Below are positions 47,701-61,600 of a stretch of DNA of 64,000 bases, one piece after another (position 1 is the first letter of the stretch; each line of letters starts with the position of its first letter). The notes under the pieces were generated by a model. That model saw only the letters and a list, made by a program, of their open reading frames with translations. It was not told where the DNA came from and did not search any database. Position numbers and translations under genes: made by a program. Origin of the DNA: Trichoplax sp. H2 (Eukaryota > Placozoa > Uniplacotomia > Trichoplacea). Where the stretch lies: contig NOWV01000025.1 of NCBI GenBank assembly GCA_003344405.1, forward strand, positions 558,001 to 622,000, read 5' to 3'.

Positions 47701-49488
47701 ATATCGAAGAATATGACGATGGTACAAGACCTTTCTTTAGCAAAGCAACAAAATCATCAAAATCAACGAAATCGCCGAGATATGATGAAATAAAGATTGA
47801 GAATATTGATGCAGAAGCCTATTCTGAATTTAACGAAGAAGTAAATGATATTAACGATGCTGTTTTGGACGATACGAACAGTGGAACTTATCTACCAAAC
47901 TCTCGTCGTTCGATTCAAGATGATACAGTCAATAAAACGGAAAGAGAAGATGTGAAGAGCAACCCCAATATTGAGTTAAACGATGACAAGGCCACAATTA
48001 GTAATCTACCCTCTAATTTACCTACAGTTGGTGAAAAAGTAAATTATAAGCATATATCGCGGGATACTGCTATAGTTAAAAAAAATCATCGTATTATAAA
48101 AGCACCGGGAATGTCAGGTAAACTTATGTATGCTACATCTACTTTAGTTGATCGTATAACGGGCTGAAAATTTATCTTCTCTTTTCCATTGTAAAGCTAT
48201 GGAGAAAAGAGCCAGAGAACGAGAGGAGCGTAAAAGAATTCTAGAGGAGAAAAAAAGAATGCAAGACGAGGAACGATTGGTATGGCTATAAAAATTTTAA
48301 AATTTTAATAGTCATGCATCGTGGCAATATCAGAATATGGTTACATATAAACGTATAACTATTTTGATTATTTTCAGACTAAAATTAAACTAGAAGAAGA
48401 GCAACGACGCTTGCAAGAATATGCAGCAAAACAAACAAGAATTGAGAAATTGAAAGACGAGAAGAGACAAACTAAACAGGTAAGCAGGATATTGTACGCT
48501 ATACGAGTATGTATTGCTAACAAATGATGTGCTACCATAATTTTTCCATCATTTCTTTACATTTACTGTTTTATGAAGATATAAATTTACTGTATATTTG
48601 TCTTAATCTTCTTCCAAATGTTCTATTATGTAATAACGATAGAGAGAAATTGAGAAACAGCAACGAATTGAACATATGGCTAAAATTAATTATCAAGCAG
48701 AATTATTCCGTTATCGTTTATTATTAACCAAATACGGTGTAGATCCAATGAAAAAATTGGTGAAGATGACGAAAAGAAACTTCGATTTAGCAGCTCAGCA
48801 TGACGTGCAGCGAATTAAGAAGTTTACTTTAATAGCTTGGCATAAAGTAGCAGAAATAGCAAGACTACAAAAGGAGGCAGTTGCTGATGATTTTTACTGT
48901 ATGATTATTACTCGAAAGTATCATAAGTTATGGATTCAAGTAAGTCTCTTGCTTTATATCTGTATAATGCTTGAAAAAATTATTTGACATACCGTATTCT
49001 TGATATACTCACATTCGTCATACCCAGATTATTTCGATCGATCTTAGTTTTACATATATATTTTTTTAATAGTATGTTAAAGAGGCGAGAAATCAATACG
49101 TTATTGCTCAAGAACACAATCAGAAGAGATTATTACAGTTATATATGCAGAAATGGAAGAAATTCACTCATGAAGAAGTCTTGTTCTATTGGGAAAAAGA
49201 CAGAAGGGCGAAGAAGCATGATCAACGGTAGCAATTTCTTAAATATAGTGTTACAACTTTTTCTATAAACGTCCTGTAAGTTAGCTTACTATTCTATTAA
49301 TTGATCAATTTAGGAGATTGAAACTAGCCATGTTAAAAAATTGGCGAGAGTTTGTGCCCTTACACAGGAAAGAGAAAGAAAAGAATAGAAGAAAAGAAGA
49401 ATTGAGAAGAAAAGTGACAAATTGGCTGCCAGATTTTTCTTGGACGAATAAATCGGACGATGAACAACCAAATGAAGAAAATAATTAA
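44767..49488 (+). CDS. CCDC191: CCDC191, coiled-coil protein with Trp-repeat motifs, 934 aa
   Basis: Fifteen exons: 44767-44826, 44955-45014, 45228-45333, 45550-45636, 45793-45974, 46110-46333, 46552-46747, 46794-46984, 47110-47395, 47517-48117, 48197-48279, 48378-48479, 48643-48939, 49073-49227 and 49314-49488. All phases agree and the total is nearly the human length (936 aa). The N-terminus MAESGNSSLFRWRRI matches the human SLYRWKRF start; LDNWMNEKF follows. Then come long Arg/Lys/Glu coiled coils and repeated aromatic motifs of the kind seen in centrin-binding proteins: HFSAWYTILAEKHLKIGKIR, CFMAWYHWSRTALQQR, FTLIAWHKVAEIA, LYMQKWKKF and MLKNWREFVPL. AMEKRARERE starts the second coiled coil, as in human. 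The function is poorly known, and the motifs suggest a centriole or basal-body role (inference). The donor after exon 1 (GTTCGA) is weak. Confidence 0.9.
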
Positions 49489-50939
49489 AATACGATATTT
49501 GAATTTGTTTCTCCAAGAGCCAAGTAATATATTGAAAGTAATGTACTGTACAGTGTCAATATATGAGCATATGCGCATAAAGCATATACCTATTTGGTAA
49601 ATAATTCTATAAGATAGCGCTGTTCCAAAGTTGTAAGATCTGTAAACTAATACTTACATACCATTTCGTACGGTTATGTAGGGTAACTTATGCCATTGTA
49701 TAAAGTCACTGCCTGTAAATCTCCTTACGTGAAGTGCGAAAACGTATGGATTATTTTATACATTAAGAAGAGTAAGAAAGCTATCTGCTGCATTTATTAA
49801 CAATTTTAACAACAATTCTAGTGCATACTACAGTACAAGTAAGTTGCACTATTATTAAAATACAAGACTCGATGATTCCATCGCCTTTTTTTACTATGTT
49901 TAAGTTAAACTATCAATTTCACCAAGCTTTCAACGGGTTGGTATTTTAATATTTCCTAAAAATGAAATTTATTGATAAGCATTTAATGTCAAAAACTTAA
50001 TGCCAAAGCTAAAATAAAGTAAATCACAATGTTTTACCAGACACCTATTCTATCATACGAGCAATTTAAAAACTATGAAATGTAATAGTAAGATCATTAA
50101 TATAGAAAGAAAAGCTATTTATATCTTGTACGAGTATAATGATCATGCAAAAGATCATATTAGCAGCTACAAATTATATGCAGATAGAAAGAAGTATTGG
50201 AACTTCAATTAATAAAATTGCCTGTCAGGGAGCGTTGTCGATGGGTATTTACAATAGCATTATTTTCAGTGAACATAGTTTTGCAGCTATCTTTGCACTA
50301 CTTGATTGCCGTTTAGAGGCTAATCTGCAGTAAAGTGATATGCAAAATTTGATCAATTGCCGCAGTTTAAAATACTTCAGTATTCACGTATTGACCATAT
50401 TGGAGTTTATTAATTAAGAGAGTAACAATACGGAGATTGCGATTATCATTTTAAAACAAATTATGGAAAAGGGTTATTTTCTGGTACGATTTTATCATAA
50501 AAATGAGTGAAAAGTAACAAGTTAATTATACGTCTTTTTATCTAGATAGCAATGATATATACACCTACCCCTAATTACGACACTATCCATATTTCAACTC
50601 GATTAATTTTCGATAAACCTTGACAATATAGACACGTAATACGAACAAATAACGAAAAAAATTGTTCGCTGTCGACAATTATATCATTAGTTTATAATAT
50701 ACTCGTATAACTTCGATCATCCCCCAAAAATGAAATCAATGCACACGTGCAATAAATAAATTAAAAAATAAACATTAGAAACGCGGACGACTACAGAAAT
50801 ATCTAACCTGATTTTATTAGGTTATAAGTAACAACAGCTAGATAATCATCGTTGCTTTTTAATGATACAACTAAGAAGAAGAAAACTAACGAGGGATATA
50901 TACAATATAGTATATACGAGTATTTCCTCTATTCTATGT
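49489..50939. other. Convergent intergenic region, CCDC191 / 7TM receptor
   Basis: About 1.45 kb between two stop codons on opposite strands. AT-rich 3' UTR-like sequence with no recognised gene. Confidence 0.5.
50813..50818 (-). terminator. Candidate polyadenylation signal of the 7TM receptor gene
   Basis: On the minus strand an AATAAA lies about 122 nt beyond the receptor stop codon (50942-50940). Position is plausible, but the hexamer is frequent by chance here. Confidence 0.3.
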
Positions 50940-53900
50940 CTACATTGGTCGAGAAGTCAATACAGAATTACGCACAACGTAGGTACCAGTTCGTTTTGTC
51001 GAAGTACCTGTTATTGTAGGTGTCTGACTATTAGGTTTATAATCAAATAATTCCAAGTAGCAAATCCTGATTTCTTTTTTAGATATGCAGTAAAGGTAAT
51101 ATAGAAAGAAACCTTGCAATGATGTAAAAGTAACAAACATTGCTTCAAAGCAGTGCCTTAAAACAGTCGGCCCTTCAATATAAGTCAATAGTACAAATAT
51201 CCAAGCTAGGCCTAAAGCGGTAACAAATGCCATTAAAGATCGAACTTGGGACATAGTAATTTTAGTCCGGATACGATGATGACTTATTGATGATTTTCTG
51301 ATTTGGTAAGAGATGATGAAGAAAATAACAAAGTTAATACCAACAAAGCCCAGCATAGGAAATATGTACAGTACGTCAGCATGGAATCGATTCATCCAGC
51401 AACTAGAATAAAACGACGATCGTAGTTCAGTATCAGTAAAATAATGTAGTAAGGATTGATTGTGATCAAGCAATAATGCACATATAGTAAGAGATAGTTT
51501 CATGATCAGATCAGAATTTATTTAAAGGTTAATAAGGTATTCTCTATGTAGGACATTTTGTATAATCCAAAGAAAAATATTCTGTTAGAAATGTTTAAGA
51601 TCATTTATTCTATACTTACAATCCATTAGCATTCCTCTCATAAATATTATCGCCATCTAAAACTGCCGCAGTTCCTACCGCCAAGGCTGGAATACCTAAA
51701 TTGTAATAAATTATTAGTATAGAAATGAATTTTAAACGATGTAGAGGAATAAAATTAATTGTACAAGAATTAAATTAAGCCTTATGAGTATTTTAAATAA
51801 CTTCCTGATTGGTAATTTCAAACAATTCACCTCATGATAACCCTACTTAAACTTTAAACTTAATTATCTTGATACGAAAATGCTTTTTCTCTTATCCTTA
51901 AATATGCTCGTATATCGCTCAACTTACCAAATCCTAACAATATGGTAAACTTTATCAGCCTAGTCGTTGTAACATAGTTGATAGCTGAAAAGACTTTAAT
52001 CAATTTAAAGTATAAATGAAGCGCCAAAATAGTCGTCCAAATCGTTTTCGATAGTAGAAAAAAATGCATGGAGATCGAAACAATTTTGCATAGGGTAGGA
52101 TAGTTAGCGGCTCGTTGCACAGCAAAATTTAATGCATTACAAGCAGCAACAGTAACACTTAAAATGCAAATAAGCAAATTGACCCTCTTTGCACGTAGTT
52201 TTCTAAGTAAAATAGAATATAAGTAAATAAGTACAAATTGAAGCAGTTTATATTATCATCTAAATTAATATCGAAAGCAAAAATACTACGAAAATCAGAA
52301 AGGAAAACGCGTTCGTCAACGTCAGAAATAATTACTGTCATGTTGTTACTATTTATTTATTAAAAAAATGAATAAAAACTGAGTGCATTAACATTTAAGA
52401 TAAAAGGCAACATGTTAGAAAGGCCGACTTGGGCAAGCCAGTTAAGTAATAGTATTAATTGCCAAATGTTACTTTATGCCTTCAATGGATGATAATACTT
52501 TGGCATGATCAAATAGTTATCAATTATAACTTAAAAGAGGCCAGATACTACTTTCAGCTTTTAATTGAAACTTTATTATGAAATCTCAATCCTAAACTTT
52601 GGGAATATCTACCTGAAGTAGCGCAAAGTCATAATAGTCATGATGGCACCAATTAATGAAAGTCCATTGCCGATTTCGGACGTGGTGCGGATTGCTCTGC
52701 GGAAAATGGCTTCGTAATTAGTGCTGTTGGATAGCGTAATATTTTTGATCATCGATGGTAGTGTACTTTTAAATTGAACCGTCTATTAATGGAAAGTATT
52801 CAAAACGTAGTATTCAATGTTAATGTACAAGTTAAAACACTATTAAATATTTTTAATTTTATGTTATCATATAAAAATCTATCTACATATGTACAGATAT
52901 CCATAATCATTTTTCTTTTTACGTATAATGGGTTGTTTTACTGGGCATTTTGCAAAACTTTCGATTATGTATGCTGCTTTAATCATGCATATGATAAATT
53001 TAGTTTTTATTATATTTATCAAAATTAGTGTTATTATTAGTTATAGGTCTATTAACTTGCCAATGCAAGTTTAGTGTGTTAAAGGAGAATTGTCGATATA
53101 ATTATGAAAAGTTTAGTTGTTTACTTGCGATTCTCTACTGAAATATGTATATATATATATAGCATATGAATATTTACTTATAGACTTATCCGCATGCTGT
53201 AAATATAACTTAGATGTAGTGGTATCAACAATATTAGTCTATTTGACTTGCATTCTACTACCACGCACATCCACATTCTAAATATGCCACTATTTATATA
53301 ACTAGATCTATGTAAAATATATTAGAATATGTCCTTGACTAATCCTATAAAATGTTGATCTATGATATAATACTATCATCAATATAATTTAATAGTAATG
53401 AGTTACTTGTATTTTAATCGGATGAAAAAATAGTTATTAACTACAATAAGATCAGCCTGCTGATGCAAGTATAAAACATTGACTTATTTATAGGTCAAGA
53501 ATTAACGATCTTAGATCAATGTAAACCTATAGTAGTCGAATAGATGTAGATTTTAAAAACATCGTGACAATAATAGAATTTGGAATAACTGTTACAATTA
53601 TTTAATTTACGATGTAAGGCGATAAAAATATTCATTATCGGAAAAGAAAGAAACTATAAAGAGAGAAGATTACTAGAATTTAAACATGTCTATTTCAATA
53701 GGTGATCAAAACAAACTATAAAATAATACTGATCAAGATTTTGGAGGTTAATTCAGTTTTGAAATTCTTCACAACTAAACATTCATATTGAAATTGTACA
53801 TAATTTAATGCTTAGAATATAATCAGATAAAGTAAATATCTAATCCAATTGCTTGGTGTTGATAAATAAAATTTGAAATGCTTAATAAATTACAAATGCT

Positions 53901-56900
53901 ACTTTGTAATAATTACATAGAGCAATGACCAACTGCCCATATGATTGGCGTAATACTGATAACAAGTTTGAGTTCAAACTTACCAATTTTAATTGTAATT
54001 CACACTGCTCAGGTACCAACATTAAGTTGCCGATAAATCCGTGAGTCATGGCTATATCCCATATTTGCTTAATTTTTTCTCTTCGAAAATCGGCATTGAG
54101 TGAGTAATTGAAGAAGAGAATCGCCTTAATTTGAACTATTGTTTGGCTGTAATGTCCACAACGGCATCCAAAAAGGGAAAAATAAGATGCGTTTAAAACA
54201 TCACATATTCTTTATTTGGTTAAGAAAAGGCTAAAATAGCTTTAAAATTCGTTCAATTTTTGCATATTAGGTTACTACTATAAAGATTAATACCCCTAAC
54301 ACAGGTACTTCCTAATTAATGATACTCTTTTAGTTTCATATGATCTTACAACTCGTTTAGATCCTTTAACTACAGTATTTAGCTTATGCGGAGTGTTGAT
54401 CTCTTTTAACTTAGATTGAATCATAATTGCATTGTATGGCTAATATTTTATAAACGCAATACTGAACTACGTAGTTTTTACTTTCCCGCCGTAGCGAATA
54501 TGATAGCAGAAATTTTCCTTACTTTTAATTAAATTCCATAAATATCTATCGTAGTACCATCAATAAGATAATTGTTCTAAATAATGTAATTGACCATGAA
54601 TACTCGTTTCTGTGGCGAATACAACTAAACATGAATAGAGTATGATCTACTTTATAATTAAAGATTAGTTCTAGAAGTAATTTTTGTCCTCAAAATAATT
54701 TATAAATATACGATATTTTAATAAGATATAAATGATACCTGCAGTCAGTTGGCAAAATTATTGGTGTTGTATTATTAGCAGCAGTTGGAGCTATAGAAGA
54801 TGGAACACAGTAGTCGTACGGTCTAGGAAATAATGAGCAAATACCGCATTAAATTAATGTGAACAAAATGAAAATATTTTGCTGAATAATTCTTTTCAAA
54901 ATTCCATTCGAAATCTTCGTTTGTTACGTTGAAAGTATCCACTGATGAAATATTCATAAAAGGCGAGAAAATTGTTTATAAAATCAAATTCCAACTAAAG
55001 CAAAATTAGGGATCTTTTCTTATAATGGAATTTCTTATCCTTTCTATAACTTCGCATGTGGGTGATAACTGTATACTAATCGTTGAACGATCATTATCAG
55101 CAAATTCTTCTCCAACAAATTGATGACACAGGACGGAATATTAACCAATTTATGGCTTAATTATGTATAAACATCATATTATATGACTTAGATAAAATTA
55201 CAGTATTAAATTAAGCTATCAACTACAAAAATTACGGGACAATCATTATTATTATCAATCACTACGTACTGTATCTAGTTCATATATCTAATGTAAGCTA
55301 CCTTACATTCCTACGTGTGTAAGGGCCTTTCCATAAAATTAACTTTAGTGCCGTTTATATTCACACGAGTTCAATCATCAAATATATTATATATATTATC
55401 TCTTTATTTTTGGAAATAATACAGCTTGAATATAGTTCAATAGCTATCTGAGACTCTCTTTTGTTAATTTTAAGCATATATCATAGTTATTGCCACCACT
55501 ATAACTATATTCCAAAGGCGTGAAATAAATTAATTATACGTGTTCGATATTGAATTTACTTATCTAAATTTGAAATGCTAAATTATCTAGAACATTTTTA
55601 TGTTAATTTCAAGCTTACTCGTATCTATCATCGTTACTTCTACTATACAGTAACTCCTTTATTCCAAATACATGAAATGAATTAATTGTGCGTGTTCGAT
55701 ATCAAATTTACTTATTAAATTTTCAAAAACTGAATTATCTGAAACACACTTACGCTAATTTCAAGCTTACACCATAGTTATTACCGTTACTATAACTATA
55801 TTCTAAAGGCATGAAATAAGCCATACATATTAGATATTAAACTTACTTATTTAATTCTTAAAAACTTAAATAATCTATTTCAATATCTATTTCATATTGT
55901 GGCTTGAATATTAACTGTAAGTTTGTCTCGTCATTTTAATACTTGTAACATTAACATTGTGAAGGCTTGGAGTGAATTATACAATGTTCATACGTGTAAG
56001 ATACTCAGTTTATTTGCCGAACAAATTGATAAGTGACGTAATGTAAGTGGTATACCGTCATTTTTTTGGTATACGAGTAATTAAGGGCATAAAAAATTCA
56101 CAAAATGTGTAAAACCCTTAATCTTGCTACACTTTTTTTTGCTAATAGTTATTTTTATATGCATATAAAGTACTGTATCTTACTTCTCTTACTTTAATAA
56201 CCGTAAAATAACCATTACTTTTTGTACAATAGAAAGTATTCCAGTTTTAAAATCAACATATTAGATAGATAGTAAAACTCAATGTGCAACGAAAACTAAA
56301 ATTTTATTAGGACTGTAGCCAGCTATGATACTCATAAATCGAAAAATGTACCGTAGATCATTTAAAGTACATAGATAAAATGTGGTCGATATTTGAAAAG
56401 CTATCATTCTAAAACAAACAGCATTTAGTAATATTTCATCATTAAAGCATTTAGTTTTGCTAGTTGACATGTTTGAGTAAGTACCAAAAGAATAGCTATT
56501 GAGAGTTTAGTCATAATGCTAATTCGATAAACAGTTTCATATCTCAATAAATATAATCAATACGCGCATATTCTTTCTTTCTCCTTAGTAGTAATAATTG
56601 GGCAGGTTGGATTTTTAATGTACAATTTTTCTTACCTTACTTTCCCCAAGCGCGGAACATAATAGTTTCCAACTGCTCCAAAAAACATTGTTCTCATCTA
56701 GAACCAATTATTTGTTAAAATTAGACTGTTTCTGTAAAGTGAGATAAGGTACAATGTAATAGAGCTAATATCACCAATAAATTAATAAATTTCTTGAATA
56801 GTCTGTATATGAAATATGGACACAGTATTAATATTACAAAACAAAAACTATTAACGTTGATTTATCAGCCTCATTAAAAATCACAATAAGTAAATTTAAT

Positions 56901-58674
56901 GCCAGAAACAGGTTGGTGATGTGAAAGTAAGAAAGATTTACAACAGTGTCACATATTAATGCCAGCTAACTATAAAATGAGGATGAGTCATCAAGATTAT
57001 GTGTCTATAGCATTGCAAATCCTAAAAGAATTCATTTATAAACTTTAGAGATGAGGAAGTTGTGGCGTGATTTGTAACACGAAAGGCATTCGTGATTGGA
57101 GACCAAGAATAAATTGTAAAATATTGCCGATCAAGACTAATAACTAATATGTATCGTTTAATAAGGGATCAGATAGATCAGAGCTTCTTTCAAATAGTTA
57201 AATTAATTACTATGTGCCCAATAAGTAATTCCTTATAATCTATTTTGAGAGAACTCATTCGACTGATTAATATCTATAAATCGTGGAGAATTTCATTTTA
57301 AATGGAGTATCAAGCATGGCTTACATCTAATTTCCGATATTACTAAATAAAATTCAATTTTACATGATGTAGATTTATCATTCTATTTGCCGGTAAGAAT
57401 TGGGAAGTTACATACAATTCTAACTTAATTTTTATTGATTCCATTAATGGCCAGTAGGTTTACCTTCCTTGATACAATAACATTCCATTAATTTTAAGCA
57501 ATTTAAATCCTATGACTACAATCAAGATCGTATAAATAAGAATACAATTCTAGATTAATTTTTGCTGTTCATATACTCCATTCCTCATCAATTCTCATTA
57601 TCTAGACCATATGATAGAGAAATAATAACTACTATCCTATAATAGAGAATCTCAATTTAGGTTGATACTAATTCAAGTTAGGTAGACTAACTTTTTGTTC
57701 TTTTTAGGATCATTATTTGTAAGGAACATGTCTACCTTCAATGGCTAACTATCTTATAGGGATGAGTCTGTAATCTAATTTTAAGATTCATAAAAATTGG
57801 TAATGGGAGAAGAGATGGCAGACTCGAAACTAACATTACTAAATGAAATTAGTAGTATTTAACCTATATACACCTATGGTAAATCTAGTTGCTTTTAATC
57901 GTTGTGATGACATCGCTATTAATTATTTACTTTACTTAAGACTATACGTCATTAGGTTATAAGGAAAATTAGATAAACAGCCTAGTGATTCAATTTAGTG
58001 ATCAACTGAATACTATACCAATTTAAGTTTACCCCATATTTAATTTCGGCGACTAAAGATAAATATGGCTCTTTTGAAGTATATTTATAAATGGACGTGT
58101 AAGGTCGATTCTTAATCGTTAATTTAAATATTGAATTTCCACTAGCAATATTTTTCTCTGGTGCTTTGTCAGCTGCAACAATATCTAAATGTTTAGCATG
58201 AAAAATATCGTGTTAGATTACAAGTATTGGCCACCTCTATTACATTGCCAAATGAATCGAGAATAACTAAATAGGCTAGGTCTTAATCAATTAAGTAATA
58301 CAATATCTTGACGAATATTAATTTAACAACGCTTATGATCTTCAAGAGTTTACGTAAGTTTTGAAGCTTGGACTAGGAAAGATTATTCCTATATTCTTTT
58401 AATACATTGAAACTAAACTATATTTTAGACATATAAATTAATATCATGGCAGTACTAACTGACTTTTTTATTTGAAAATATCATCTAGGTACATATAATG
58501 TTTGAATGGAAATGACATCAATTTTACTGCAGCATTTTAAATTGGATTACATTCGGTCTCATTTTAACTCACTACAATCTAAATTGTACTAGTAGGGTTA
58601 TACCTCCTTATCTTTAATAGATATTTATTTAGCTTACCTAAGTATAGAATTGCCAGAAGCAGTAAAAATTTCAT
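50940..58674 (-). CDS. Secretin/adhesion-class 7TM receptor with SEA-like ectodomain, 493 aa
   Basis: Minus-strand exons 58674-58638, 58184-58033, 56697-56636, 54822-54739, 54146-53984, 52782-52613, 52202-51928, 51695-51620 and 51402-50940; all phases agree. Exon 1 is a signal peptide (MKFLLLLAILYL). Exons 2-3 read like a SEA domain (FKLTIKNRPYTSIYKYTSKE, PYLSLVAEIKYG). A short linker with Cys pairs follows. TM1 is IGNGLSLIGAIMTIMTL; TM2 RVNLLICILSVTVAACNALNF; TM3 contains SISMHFFLLSKTIWTTILAL; TM4 FTILLGFGIPALAVG; extracellular loop 2 has the FCWMN motif; TM5 GFVGINFVIFFIISY; TM6 LMAFVTALGLAWIFVLLTY; TM7 FVTFTSLQGFFLYYLYCI. These are the class B2 hallmarks. No GPS cleavage motif (CxW...CxCxHLTxF) lies between ectodomain and TM1. 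It is probably a cell-surface receptor with unknown ligand. The short third and fourth exons are the least certain. Confidence 0.82.
55380..55860. repeat. Diverged tandem units (about 140-150 bp) in receptor intron
   Basis: A word series recurs with starts near 55510, 55662 and 55801: TTCCAAAGGCGTGAAATAAA (or variant), TGTTCGATAT, AAATTTACTTAT, TTTCAAGCTTAC, then TTACTATAACTATA. Spacing is about 152 and 139 bp, with a partial unit before 55510. Non-coding, in the intron between the third and fourth coding exons of the minus-strand receptor. Confidence 0.75.
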
Positions 58675-61600
58675 GGTGCTAAGCTGTTTATCAACTAGGC
58701 TGATATGAAAAGTTGATAGGACTTCTTCACGTAGATCGTTGGAATAGCAAATAAGATATTAGAATGAAGTGAATGTAATATATATTCGATGAAATGTAAC
58801 TCAATATTGAAATAAAAGCACCTTTATTGCACTGTACGAGTGCGAAATAAAAAACATTGATCCATAGGGACTACAATCAATAATTTACCTGATTTTTAAT
58901 CTCAATAATAGGATCGATAAATTGATATCAATAGTAAGAATGAATTAATTTGTCTACCTGTTAATAGTTAGAAATTGTCAATACTCTCTCATAAAAAATA
59001 TATCTACAGTAACATGTTATAGCTAATAACTACTTGAATAAAAAGTCTCTTTTAAAAAATAAAATCATTTTTAGACTATTCTATTCAATTATACACAAGC
59101 GGCTTCTAATTATTATATCAATTAGAGACGACATTATAGATTTGAATAGCAAGTAAACCTTCAAATTAGTTGACCGATTGGTAAATTAGTTGAGTAAACA
59201 AAGCATCGAGGAAGGAAATACAACTCAATAGGAGGCCTTCATAAAATTGACACATTTTCATCATGCAACAAAGCTATGAAGCGATGCCATATTTAACTTC
59301 CAATCATATCCTAAATTCTAATGACAGCATAGTTTGATCAAAGATCCTCTGTCTTTCTAATATGGTGATGGCTGGAACACTATAGATTACGTATTGAATT
59401 TACTGTAGATTTATTGATTGTATAATTATTTTTACTTTTCATCCCTCTTTCGAATAAAATCAACATGATTATCCATATTTGTCATGGATTAGCAAGTTTG
59501 TTGTTGTGTTCTTGTTTAAAATCATCTTGGGTATTGACTTGGATATAAATAATAATCTATCCTATATTATCAAGAAGAGTTAGTATGTAAAAAATTTTCT
59601 TGGAAATATCTGAGGTTATTATATTATTTCGGATAATATATAAGTGTAGATAAATATCGGTTTCCATCCATATGTTTTCCTCAGAATATATCTACTTATT
59701 CTAAAGGATAAACATTTAATTCAATCAAAGAGTAGATAATGTATTCGGTATAATTGTTGATCATATTAAAGGCCTAGATTATGATGAAATGTATTTATGT
59801 ACTTCAATCTTAGCATATAACAATCATTTAATAGCCGCTAAAATTATTGATCATCATGGAAATGGATGAATAGTATCAGCAGTTGGTTTTATCGTAGATA
59901 TAAAATGTCTGTTCTTCCCACGATATTTATTTAATATAAATAAAGAAAATAACAATTTGGCGTTAAAAAAGTGATAAAATAGAAATACTATTGATTATAG
60001 AATTGTTCATACTGTATCAATGTTAGTCTAGGAGTTTATGATCACAGATATTATTTATTCATGATTTTAATTAATACTGTGGTTGGATTTACGTTGACTT
60101 AAGCTACTAATTGCGTTGATTCACCTTATAACTGTCACTGCTATAATTAATTTATTTTATGGCTACTAGAGCAGTTAATCATTGATAATAGAGAAAGAAT
60201 CATCTTCATTTTATATCATCATGGATGTTATTTTAATTGATTTTATAACTAGAATTCGCTATAATTAATTTATTTTAATTATTGAATGATGACATCATGG
60301 TAGCCTACGACTGTTTGCTCAAACCAATAGCATTCGATATCAAAACATGAATAAATTAATTTTAAATAAAAAATATTTATTTGTCATTTGCAGATTATTT
60401 GCTTCCTTCATTTTCATAATAAATTTATATTATAATTTATTGATTATTATTTAGTCAATTGCAGTTGAAGATAGTTTCCATAGAATAATAAACAAATCTA
60501 TTATCAAGGTATAAAAAATAGACAATTATCGTAAATGCAATCTTCTATACTACAAAGATATAGATATGGGTCTAAGAAGTGGTTAGCTCTATGAAGGATC
60601 AGTCAAGTAATCGTAGTAAATAACTAAAAGATGATTAAAAATACAATGATAGAATAGAATGTAATATTGATAAATTACTCGCTCACACTAAATGGAAATC
60701 AATGATCAAAATTAAAGCTGTATTCAACCGTTTGAATTTATTAATCATCATTATTTGACATATATAAAGAATATTAGACCATAGTTGTAATTGGAAATCG
60801 GACATAAAATTAAGATTTAACAGAAAAGGAAATAATAAAAAGACAATAGATGAAGAACATTAATTAGATATTTGAATATAGCAATACCGAAAATTCGATC
60901 TCTAGAAAGTTATTCTACTTTGAAGCAGTTCAAGATCGAGCTCTAATTAATACATTATAATTGCAACTAAGCTATCATTAATCCTAAACCTTGACTTTAT
61001 TCACTCACCTCATTTAGCTTACTTGATTTCATAAAATCAAAGAAGATAGATAACATCAACAGGAAGTTCAATTTATAATTACATCTTGCATTTTGTATTC
61101 TTTTGCGTGAGAAATAAATTGAAAATATTGTTTTTATCAGGTCAAAAAATATTTTAAATGAATGAAATCGAAATGGCTCATAATTTTATTCTTATTTACA
61201 TCAGAGGGTTATACAGAATTAAAAAAATAATTAACAAGTTATGATTGATACTTAGCTATGGTAAGTTGCTATTTATCTAGTTTAATATTTAAGCTATGAG
61301 ATAATTATAGTAGTTATTTTTGTGTCTTGTTCTCTTCCATCATTTCCTACAACTACTTTTACCTACAGTACAAGGAATTTTTAATCTTTTAACAATTATC
61401 GTGATTTACCACAAGATTAACAGCTACATTGCTGCTTATTGATTGATTAATTAATTGTGATTTCAATTTCATCTATATCTTCCTAACGCTCACATTGTGA
61501 GCTGTTATTTATCTAGTCTAGTTATGAAAACTCTTGAAAATTACTTCAGAGCAATGACAAAGGGCAAAATTTTTATTAATTGATTTTTGTCTTGGCAATT

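Noticed and set aside
49310-49578. Minus-strand hydrophobic frames at the end of CCDC191
   Set aside because: Antisense to the Lys/Glu-rich last exon, whose complement gives Phe/Leu/Ser runs.
52774-53028. Plus-strand 84-codon frame with membrane-like segments
   Set aside because: It overlaps the TM1 exon border and intron of the minus-strand receptor, and the composition is AT-driven Phe/Ile/Tyr.
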